Below, piece after piece: positions 55,577 through 64,000 of a stretch of 64,000 nt of DNA (positions are counted from its first letter, which is position 1; each line of letters opens with the position of its first letter). The stretch lies in assembly GCA_011947345.1 (NCBI GenBank), contig JAAVTG010000044.1:310001-374000 (forward strand), written 5' to 3'. The translations under genes were made by a program, and so were the position numbers. The stretch comes from Phytophthora quininea. Taxonomy: Eukaryota > Oomycota > Peronosporomycetes > Peronosporales > Peronosporaceae. The notes under the pieces were generated by a model. The model was not told where the DNA came from and ran no database searches. It saw nothing but the letters and a program-made list of their open reading frames with translations.

Positions 55577-56793
55577 CGTTGAAGTTGCCGTCACTCGAAT
55601 GGCACTCAACGTCTCCGATCACTCGAACGGCAACCAACGATCACTACCACTTGCGTCGACGCCGGCGATTTTGTAAATGAAACGGACCACTGAGCTTGCC
55701 ATCGTGTGGCGAGATGGGAACAGCGGCATCACAGCATCGCAGTGGTGGGGTTGTCAAGAACTCGAGATGGCTTCCTTTCGAGCTGGCAAATCTCGGTGAC
55801 TTGCATTGCAAGTGCAGGTGGACAGTCAAAGCCGCAATGCTCGAAGTGATCCGGGTGATTCCCAAGCACCAGTATCTACCAACGCGGGCTTCGTCCCCAT
55901 TGGAGCAGCAAGCTCTTAGTCTTCCGTGGACTTCCAACAGCGTCGTCAAGAAGCAAATCGCGACTTAGGGTCCGTGTTTGTCGTCTTCTGCCGTCAAGGT
56001 GAAAGCCAGCCTTCGGGGTTGCCTGGCACCACGTCCATGAGAGGACCCCACCAGCGCCAGTATCTTGTTCCCCACCGAGGGAGGACTTGTCCATGACGAT
56101 GATGTTCTTGGAAGACGGAGCCAGCTCGTCCAACATGAGGTACGCCGCGCACCGTGCGCGGCGTTGCTGGAAGTCCTGCAGTGCAGAGTTTTCGTCGCGA
56201 CTCGCGATACTGGGTGATCTCCTCGACAACAAATATATTTGCATTGCTTGATTATATAAAATCTTGCAAAATCTACCTGATTGGTGCAAATCAAAATATT
56301 TTCAACCAATCATGAGCTTTTCATACCCTGTATTTAGCAATGAACTTCTAAAACGCATGACTAATGGCATGCATAATGACAGTAAACCCCCATAATTGAA
56401 TCCGAGTCGAGTCGAATTGATTCGATTTTAAGTCGGTTTAAACCGATTATCACGTCATAAAAACCGGTTGTAACTAGATGTGCGAAAAGGACAAACCGAA
56501 AATCTGGATGGAACCGGTTAAATTCTCTAGTTCTCTGAATTAACTTGGATTCCACGGCATAGTTGAAGTTAATGTGGCTACGAGGACTTTGTCGGTGGCT
56601 CTGACTGCAGCAATTGAGAAGAATAGATACAAGGCGTTCACTATTATAGTTTCTGTCGGATGCTCGCAAGCAGGTCAGAAATTATCACATTGATTTGCGG
56701 ATTAGGATGTGAAGGCCGGATCTACCACCTCAAGGCCCTCCGAGGTAACCTCCTCGATGGCGTTGTAGGCATCGAGGAAACAGGCTACTAAGT
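55577..56793. other. Spacer with right AACCGGTT-type inverted repeat (56395-56473)
   Basis: The inverted partner of 52427-52497 lies at 56395-56473. A minus-strand frame at 55876-56289 (contains YLMLDELAPSSKNIIVMDKS) looks protein-like but I cannot name it. TGTGGCTACGAGGACTTT at 56573-56590 also marks the outer boundary of arm A (49500-49517). A minus-strand frame ending LEVVDPAFTS (56790-56702) is cut by the Gypsy insertion. Confidence 0.45.
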
Positions 56794-57027
56794 TGTAGTG
56801 ATACTCCAGCAAGTACCAGCAGACATACCCAAGCAAGCAACAACAAGCAACGGACCGTGAGATCGTACAGATTTCACGAAGGCACACTGCATATCCCAAG
56901 AAGCGCAGCTAGGCGAAACTAACAGAAACCAACGCTTAAGCAGCAAAGGCTGCGCTCAATACAGATTTCGATTTACCAGCAAGCGCCCAAGTCGACTTCT
57001 CAAGCTGCAAGGTCTAAAGCCACTACA
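56794..57027 (+). repeat. Gypsy 5' LTR
   Basis: TG...CA termini, 234 bp, paired with 61701-61944. Contains the transcription start and regulatory region by analogy; I see no clear tRNA primer site beginning TGG just after it. Confidence 0.9.
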
Positions 57028-57071
57028 AAGTTAACTTTAGCTGTGCACAAGATCTAGCCTAGCATTGGGCT

Positions 57072-58019
57072 ATGGCCAAGCCCAAGTCAAAACGCAGTCG
57101 TGCGAACACCGCCGGAGAAGATGGTGACACGACAGTGAAGAGTACGACTAAGCTCTGGACTGCGATTGAACCGCCGGAGATAGTCTGCTTTTCGCACGAA
57201 GCTCTTGTCAAATGGAAGCGAGAGCGAGAGATGTATGAGGATGCAGTCCGAGCTCGATGCCAAGAATCGGGCGAGACGATAGCGACGGCTGTGCGTCCTG
57301 TCATCAACAGCATCAACAAGAGACTCTTGAAGACCTTCTGCGATTACGAGTTGAAGGTCCCGGTCAGCGAAATGACCGAGCAGAAGTTGGTAGCAGCCAT
57401 CAAGGCCATCATCTCCAGCATGGTGAATGATCAGCTTCCCAACATCCATGCAATCATGAAGCAGCACTTGAGGATGGATCTACGGCAAAGAGATGTCAAG
57501 GCACGCGTTCTGAACTACTTTGATCGCTTTGAAGAACTGATTGAAGAGAACGGTCTATGCGATACTTTAGAAGGCAACGACAAGCTGAAGTGCAAGTTAC
57601 TGACGGACAATCTCCATCCACCTCTGCTGAAGGAACAAGTCCTGCTGCATCAGGAACTTGATCCCTCGATCAAAAGCAATGTACCCCGCCTATTTGATGT
57701 CATCAAGACAGAAGCTCTGAAGAATCAGCAATCTTTCGACACGTACAGCGCAGGCAGGGACAGAACCTCATCAAAACCAAGCCAAAAGCCAGCACCAAAT
57801 GATGAGAAGCACGAATCAACAGCAAATGCACGTTCAGGAAATGAACACAAACCCGAACGAACAGTGAGGAAGACGCGAGATCCGGCTCCAACTCAAGGAT
57901 GTCTGCATTGTAAAGGCCCACACTGGGTTAGCGACTGTCCTTCAGCTACTGAAGAGCAGAAGAGAACTGCTATGCAAGCATTCATGGAACGGAGAAAGCC
58001 CAGCGAACCTTCAAAATGA
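57072..58019 (+). CDS. gag: Gypsy Gag-like protein
   Basis: An intact 315-codon frame. The N-terminus is basic (MAKPKSKRSRANTAG), a helical middle (LKTFCDYELKVPVSEMTEQK, VLNYFDRFEELIEENG) fits the retrotransposon capsid region, and the C-terminus has a zinc knuckle CLHCKGPHWVSDC (C-x2-C-x3-H-x4-C). The stop TGA (58017-58019) overlaps the ATG of the next frame (58016-58018) in the sequence ATGA. Confidence 0.85.
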   Translation: MAKPKSKRSRANTAGEDGDTTVKSTTKLWTAIEPPEIVCFSHEALVKWKREREMYEDAVRARCQESGETIATAVRPVINSINKRLLKTFCDYELKVPVSEMTEQKLVAAIKAIISSMVNDQLPNIHAIMKQHLRMDLRQRDVKARVLNYFDRFEELIEENGLCDTLEGNDKLKCKLLTDNLHPPLLKEQVLLHQELDPSIKSNVPRLFDVIKTEALKNQQSFDTYSAGRDRTSSKPSQKPAPNDEKHESTANARSGNEHKPERTVRKTRDPAPTQGCLHCKGPHWVSDCPSATEEQKRTAMQAFMERRKPSEPSK

Positions 58020-61000
58020 AGCGTTTCCTTCACGTAGATGAAGAACTCCCGTTCAAGCACGTCGCCTTTAATGGCGTAGCCATGATGCCATATCATCTCG
58101 ACAACGGGAGCAAGCATAATGTGATTCCAAGAACTGTGGTCAACGAAGTCTGCCAAGCATGCCCGGATGTGATCCCACAAAAACTCGCAAGGCCAACCGA
58201 TGGCAAAGCGGTTGGTGGAGCCATAATCAGATGCGAAGAATCAATTCTACTCAACCTGGAGCTGCTAACACCAGCAGGAAAGGTTAGAATGCGCAACGTG
58301 TCATGCATTATCACAGAGATGGATGAAGATGAATTCTTACTTGGATCACTGACGCTAAAGGCATTGGGTATTGACGTCGACAAACAATTCGACTCTCTTG
58401 CCAACAGGGAAGTTGTTGACTTCGACCTATTTGAATCAGCTACCCCCATGAAGTTTGACCTACCTGACAAAAGCGTGATACTTGAGAAGCTACAGCACCT
58501 GGTCGATGAAGCTGTCGCAAATGGGTTTCCCCATGACAGGAAGCAAGAACTACTAGATGTCATCACCAGATACGATATCTGGCGAGTCTCAATAGGCAGC
58601 GACCCACCGTCAAAGATCGAGCCCTTTGTCATCCGGCTCAAGGAGGGGACCGAGCCTGTTCGCTGTAAACCACGAACTTACGCCCCACATGAACGTGAGT
58701 GGATGAAGCAGTTCAACGACAACTTAGTATCCTATGGATGGGTCTATCGCAATGAATCCAGCAGATGGGCTAGCCCAGCCCGACCGGTACGCAAGCCGGG
58801 AAAAGCACATGAGCTTCGTCAAACGGTCGATTTTCGCCGCGTCAATGAAAAATTTAACCGCTTGCAGGCTCAATGCCAAGCCTGAGCACACGCCTTCAGC
58901 ATGCAAAGAAGAAGCCTCACAAACAGACAGTGGACTCCATAAAGAGCTTCTGGCAAATGGCTCTGGCGCAAGTGAGTCAAGAGTCTCAGTCGTACATGAC
59001 GGAGGATGGCATTTTACTCCCACACGACTTCAACAGGGATCAGTTGATTCCTCTATCCACTTCCAGCAATCAGTGGAGAAAATATTGCGTGAAGCTGAAC
59101 TACTCTATAACAGTGTTCTCGCGTGGATAGATGACTTGTTGATTTACGCCGGCACAATTGATGAATTTCTCGTGACCTTGGACAAAGTTTATCGTACTCT
59201 TGCCAAGCACGGTCTCTTTCTTGGACTAAACAAAATCAGCTTGTACACTCTGAACGCCAAGTGGTGTGGACGCATCATAACACCTGATGGCATCACTTAC
59301 GATCCCAGCAAGATCAAAACGTTGACTGACATGAAGGAGCCGACTACGATAGCTGAACTGCAGCAATTCCTTTGTGCAGCTGGCTGGATGCGCAATTCTC
59401 TGGTTGACTTTGCCAGAATTGCAGCACCACTACAAAATCGACTACAAACAGCACTCTCGGGTACGCGTCGCACGAAACGCGGGGCAGCAAGGCTGCCAGT
59501 CACTCTCACAGATGCAGAACAAGATAGTTTCTCGGCTGTGAAGCAGCTACTGGCAGATACAGCTATACTAGTAACACCCGGTGAAGAAGATGAACTGTGT
59601 CTGTTCACTGACGCTAGCGACAGTGGTTGGAGCATCATATTAACCGTGGTTGCAAACTGGAACGCCACAATAGACATCACGGAGCAGGACCACCGCTTGG
59701 TACATTGCATGAGCGGCACTTTCAAGGACGCAGCCCTGCACTGGAGCGTGTCGGAAAAGGAAGCTTACCCAATAATCAAGGCAACCACAGATCTAGACTA
59801 CCTCTTGATCAGGTCGAAAGGGTTTCGGCTCTATTCAGACCACCGCAACCTCGTATTCATCTTTGCACCTGGTGAGGAGATCAAGAAACACGTTAGAGGG
59901 AAATTACAGCGATGGAGCCTGAAATTGAACGAGTTGCGGTGCACAATCGAGCACATTACCGGAGAAGCAAACGTCTGGGCTGACATGGCATCACGCTGGG
60001 CTTGCATGAAACCCACAGCTGATGCCAGCCCGATGAAGCGCGTGCAGCAACACGACACCAGTCCGACATCGCTCCGTCCTCTTCAACCTGACACTGAATG
60101 GCCTTCAGTTGAGGACATTCTCACTGCACAAGCAAATGCAACGCACAAGCCACCCACAAGCTTGAGCAAATCCGCTGCAGGTGAATGGCGCGACAACGCC
60201 AACCGACTGTGGATCCCTTCCGATGCCACTGCACTGATAACACGCATCATGGGGATAGCCCGCTGCGGCATCATGGGCCACCGTGGCGTTAACGTAATGA
60301 TTAATCACCTGAAGGAACATTTCCACATCGAAAAACTTAACCAGCAAGCGAGACTATTCTGATCAAATTGCCTGCTATGCTGCCACGTCAAGGGTGGCAA
60401 GATAATACCAAGACCGTGGGGCGAGATTTACCGCTCGAGTGAACGTAATGACGCGCTGCACATGGATTATCTATCCATTGGAGACTGCAATGGTACTAGC
60501 AACTATCTACTCGTCTTGAAAGACGATTTCTCGCACTTCTGTGAACTGATCGAGTGTTCAACACCGGATGCCTCTACAGCAGCCAAAGCAATTCTTGAAT
60601 GGAGCATGAGGTATGGAATGCCTCAACTACTTATCAGCGACTCCGCGACACACTTCAAGAACCAACTACTGGATGAGCTCTGCAACAAAACACAACTGAA
60701 GCAAACCTTCACAGTCGCTTACTGCCCGTGGATCAATGGGAGTATTGAACGACTGAATAGGGACATTTTGCAGGTTCTCCGAGTGATGCTTCTGGAATTC
60801 AAGTTACCGCAAGACAAATGGGCGGTGCTGTTGCCCTTGATTGAGTCCAATCTCAACCATAGCCCCGTCGCATCACTTGCCAACCATGCACCAGCCGAAG
60901 TATTCCTCGGCGTTAAAGCAACAAACCCGCTGAACAAGATTGTTGCCAGCGAAGGTGCCAGCAGCAGCAATGTTCTCACCACTGCACCACTCAGCATCGA

Positions 61001-61649
61001 CATTGCCAAATCAGTGGAACTACTACGCAGCTCAATTTCCTCGATGCATCACACCATTGCCAACGCAAAAGCCCAGCAGACGGAACGCAACAAAGCCCAT
61101 CAACGTGGAGTGCAACCAGTGAATTTTCACGTCGGTGACTACGTGCTATGGTCACGTGTCGACTCTAAGCTACCTCGCAACAAACTCTCAGTGACATGGA
61201 TCGGCCCTTACAAAGTGATCGATGCTAAGGCCAATTCCTTCCTAATCGAACACCTTATCAACGGAAAAGCACGTGAAGCACACCCACCACGTCTCAAACT
61301 CTACGCAGACAGCAGCTTTGAGGTGAGTGAAGAGATACTCGAGCATACCGCCAACCAGGATATTTACCTGACTGTTCAAGAATTCAAAGAACACCGACGC
61401 AGCGCAACGCACACTTTCGAGCTACTCGTGAGCTGGGAAGGGCTCGAGGATATCGAGGACTCGTGGGAGCCGGTACGGACCATGCACGAAGACGTTCCCA
61501 CAAAACTACTTGACTACATCAGCAAAGTGCAAGATGCCGACCTCACTCGCTTCGTGTCGAACATCAAGACGCACCGTGACAAACAAGCCCGTAACACTGC
61601 TTCCAGCACAAAGCCAGCAAAGAAGCAACGCAACAAGCACAAGAACTAA
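58016..61649 (+). pseudogene. pol: Gypsy Pol polyprotein (PR-RT-RNaseH-IN-chromodomain)
   Basis: In order: a retropepsin-like domain with LDNGSKHNVIP (D-N-G in place of the usual D-T/S-G); reverse transcriptase (VDFRRVNEKF, catalytic AWIDDLLIYA near 59125-59155); RNase H (LCLFTDASDSGWSIIL, EKEAYPIIKA, LYSDHRNLVFI); integrase with an H-H-C-C finger (GHRGVNVMINHLKEHFHI, then CLLCCHV) and D-D-E residues (HMDYLSIGDCN, LLISDSATHF, INGSIERLNRDI); and a chromodomain (FELLVSWEGLEDIEDSWEP). Two single-base losses (AA 58856-58857, T4 59012-59015) break RT, and a TGA at 60360-60362 breaks the integrase finger. Only the TGA is a clear mutation, so the copy was active recently. Confidence 0.85.
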
Positions 61650-61700
61650 CTCAGCCATCGGACACACCTACGACGACGGATAAGTCTGCTTGGAGGGCGG

Positions 61701-61944
61701 TGTAGTGATACTCCAGCAAGTACCAGCAGACATATCCAAGCAAGCAACAACAAGCAACGGACCGTGAGATCGTACAGATCTCACGAAGGCACACTACATA
61801 TCCAAAGAAGCGCAGCTAGGCGAAACTAACAGAAACCAACAGAAACCAACGCTTAAGCAGCAAAGGCTGCGCTCAATACAGATTTCGATTTACCAGCAAG
61901 CGCCCAAGTCGACTTCTCAAGCTGCAAGGTCTAAAGCCACTACA
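61701..61944 (+). repeat. Gypsy 3' LTR
   Basis: Partner of the 5' LTR; 10 bp longer through a local duplication. Confidence 0.9.
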
Positions 61945-61949
61945 TAAGT

Positions 61950-62374
61950 GTTGTCATTCGTCTGGGGATCTTCCTCGATGAAAAAGTCAATACTGGATCA
62001 TGCGCCAAGCCACCGACGTTACATCAAAATAGTGCAATTGAGTTTACAACAACCTTGCTAGGGAGAAAAGCTTTATTGTCCCGCGATATTCGTGACCAGC
62101 TGGATTACTCTGGATTGCTTTGCGAGGCCTTGAACCGAGCATTTTCAACAAAATCATCGTGAGATAGGAAAGCTATGATGCGAATTGGAGATGTGATAAT
62201 GACGGTAAGTGAAGAAAACGTAAACACTTTTTGGTTGCACTCACAAGAACACGCAGCTGTGGGTAGATTGATCACCGCTCTAATATGCCAGCTGCGCGTT
62301 TGATTCTTTGTTGTGTCTTCGCTTTCGTCTTCGCATCCCATGATTCCCACCACTCGTAGACAATTTGTTCCGTA
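61950..62374. other. Spacer between Gypsy and arm B
   Basis: No gene seen. Continues the locus interrupted by the Gypsy element. Confidence 0.4.
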
Positions 62375-62480
62375 GCTTCGTAAATGCAGGCTGGTGGATT
62401 GCATCGAGTCGACCATTGTTTATTCTCACATCTTCCTTCGCCCACTCAAGTCTCCCACCACCAATTGATCAAGAAGAAGA

Positions 62481-62901
62481 ATGCGTCTGCAATATCTACT
62501 GCTGGCAGTTGTTGCTCTTGCAACCTGTGGAACCATCACGGCGGCGGATACCAAGGCCGAGCACTCGACAGTTGTGGATCAGACTCATCCCACCAGCGAA
62601 GGCGGGGTTGAAAGAGATTCCTCCGAAGCGCCAAGACCCTCGACGACGACGACGACGACGAAGATTTACTTGATCTGGAAGAGAGGGAGGCCTCACCACA
62701 GCCCAGGTGGAGAAAATGTTGGTGGAGATCGACCATGGAGTGTCCAAGACGAAATATTTCAGGTACTACGAGAGCATCGACGCGAAGCCCGACACCCTCT
62801 ACGTATCGTGGGGCTTCTCGCTCAATGGTGTGAACCGTAACAACCCCAGGTACAAGTTCTGGGAGAAGTACCGCGACTGGTTCTACAAGAAGCACCAGTG
62901 A
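62481..62901 (+). CDS. RXLR-EER effector, uninterrupted copy in arm B
   Basis: The signal peptide MRLQYLLLAVVALATCGTIT starts at 62481. RFLR is followed by an Asp run (GAC repeats), LEER, and a compact effector domain ending YRDWFYKKHQ at TGA 62899-62901. Compared with arm A, this copy is one A short (AAA 62611-62613 against four) and one G short (GGG 62685-62687 against four). This shifts the frame first out of, then into, two wrong readings. If both are sequencing losses the gene is complete. It is not related to the main RXLR family of the window. Confidence 0.7.
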
Positions 62902-63037
62902 AGTAGGAGACGCAGTAAAGCCATCGCATTTTGCACTCTTATGACAATAAAACATTTGGCACCGAACTTGGAATCGTTAACGTACAACTCGCCACATCTG
63001 GACCCTTCGCCTCGCGCCAAATCTACGACCTGATGGT

Positions 63038-63280
63038 GTGAATCTCACTACAGTGACATTTCCAAACTGCAGCTGTTTTAGCGTTTGTGTTCTTTTTCAG
63101 CCATCAACACTTGTCCATAACTTTTACTTGACACCGATCCCAGGCAGTCTATGCATAGCCCAAAAGCTCAAATACATCCCATTGCGTCACCGTACGGGGT
63201 ACTGCGAAGCCGAAGAATGTTGGCAGGACGGACAAGACGGGCACAGCATTGTGAGTTCACAACTTTGCAAATTACTATAA
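63038..63280 (+). other. 80-codon frame, arm B copy
   Basis: Counterpart of 50207-50449; same uncertainty. Confidence 0.3.
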
Positions 63281-63295
63281 ACGCAAACCAAGGGC

Positions 63296-63930
63296 TTAGC
63301 GTTGACGCACAATTACCGGTATAGGACGTGGTGGGTAGTTCGGCGTCGATTCATCATGACCAGTGGACGAGAAAGGATAAAAAGCTTCATATCCCCACAC
63401 TTGCTCCAGATTAGAGTCATCAGAGCGCTGCGAGTGCAAATAGAGCACCACATTGAAATGTTCATCGTGAGCGGCTTGACCGACGCCCTGTACGATGCCA
63501 ACCTTCGGGCAATTTGGGACTAGCATTTACAGCAGCCTTCTCCATTGTCGGCGTTTTGCATGTCGACACTTTGTTCAAATGCAACCACTGTACCATGTCC
63601 AAATGACCATTGGCAGCCGCTTTGTTCATCGCCCATTGCGAGCAGCCCTCCGACCGATTTTCGTGCAACCATTTGACGATATTAAGGCGTCCTTGCTCCG
63701 CAGCTGCATCCATTGCTTCGCGTGTGCATCTAACGTTCGCGTGAGTTTGCATCCACAGCATTGCTGCCAGATTTCCGTTGGCAGTGGCAATGTCCATATT
63801 AATTCCCGTGAAACAATTTGGCTGATTCTGTTGTAGCCACTTGAGAAACTCGACATGTTTGCTAGATGAACTGGCATCAAGTGGCTGACGTGCTCTCATC
63901 TCTAAGAGCTAATCTTCGTATGTTTGAGTA
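63296..63930 (-). pseudogene. Ankyrin C-terminal half, arm B
   Basis: Same repeats as 49501-50190. The tail stays in frame longer here (HFNVVLYLHSQRSDDSNLEQ, ending PRPIPVIVRQR), because this arm has one more base near 63380. A CAG of arm A is TAG here (near 63910), an in-frame nonsense codon. No N-terminal domain within the window. Confidence 0.65.
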
Positions 63931-64000
63931 TCCTGATCAGGAAACAGCATTCGTCGCTCGGGCTGTAGTAAAAGTCCTCGTAGCCACAGAGAATTCAGCC

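Larger units (their letters stand above)
56794..61944 (+). mobile_element. Ty3/Gypsy chromovirus-type retrotransposon, both LTRs and TSD
   Basis: LTRs at 56794-57027 (234 bp) and 61701-61944 (244 bp) start TGTAGTGATACTCC and end AAAGCCACTACA. They differ by a few substitutions and a 10-bp duplication (AGAAACCAAC repeated) in the 3' copy, so the insertion is fairly recent but not brand new. TAAGT flanks both sides (56789-56793 and 61945-61949). A purine-rich tract GGAGGGCGG precedes the 3' LTR. Gene order gag, protease, RT, RNase H, integrase, chromodomain defines Ty3/Gypsy. Confidence 0.95.
62375..63987 (-). repeat. Inverted duplication, arm B
   Basis: Reverse complement of arm A without the LTR. 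It continues to near the window edge, so its outer end may lie beyond. Confidence 0.9.

Noticed and set aside
1..64000. CRISPR arrays, bacterial operons or phage genes
   Set aside because: Spliceosomal introns, secreted eukaryotic effectors and retrotransposons show a eukaryotic chromosome; no regularly spaced short repeats were found.

Overview
The window looks like a repeat-rich stretch of a plant-pathogenic oomycete genome, Phytophthora or a close relative. The evidence is 60-90 nt GT-AG introns, oomycete-type initiators (TCATTYTCNAATTT-like), many secreted RXLR-EER effector genes, the oomycete ankyrin family with repeats of the WLHxNRxEGCTTxAMD type, and MULE, LINE, SINE and Ty3/Gypsy elements.

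Layout. 1-3.65 kb: a Mutator-like element (MULE) with terminal repeats and a 9-bp target duplication, then a broken ankyrin gene. 3.7-18 kb is a gene-dense island: a zinc-finger/coiled-coil gene, an RXLR gene, an F-box/coiled-coil gene, mitochondrial Lon protease, a THEM6-like thioesterase, two more RXLR loci, the DNA-repair protein NBS1 (minus strand), and a putative DNA-binding protein. 18-24 kb: RXLR genes around a LINE copy and an aldo/keto reductase. 24.4-28.1 kb: a larger MULE with a SWIM finger. 28.2-34.2 kb: a duplicate of the 5.4-kb RXLR locus, retroelement debris, a SINE with an 18-bp target duplication, and an LTR. 34-40 kb: four related RXLR loci and a second LINE. 41-42 kb: a secreted chloroperoxidase-like enzyme. 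42-50 kb: a cluster of ankyrin genes that share an N-terminal domain. 50-64 kb: an inverted duplication (arms about 49.5-52.1 and 62.4-64.0 kb) around a glutamine-rich gene, an in-frame sugar transporter/DNA polymerase epsilon chimera, and a Gypsy element with both LTRs and a 5-bp target duplication.

How it fits together. Housekeeping genes (Lon, NBS1, thioesterase, F-box) sit together in the first third. The rest is a fast-evolving compartment where effector and ankyrin families have been duplicated, inverted, truncated and hit by transposons. The clearest case is an RXLR gene split by a 985-bp solo LTR in one arm of the inverted duplication and uninterrupted in the other.

Quality caution. 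In more than 20 coding regions the frame is recovered by adding exactly one base, usually in a run of A, T, G or C. I saw no clear case that needs a base removed. Conserved genes (Lon, NBS1, F-box) are affected, and splice phases agree with one missing base. Homopolymer under-calling in the assembly is the simplest explanation. Frameshifts here should therefore not be read as proof of pseudogenes; in-frame nonsense codons and insertions are better evidence.
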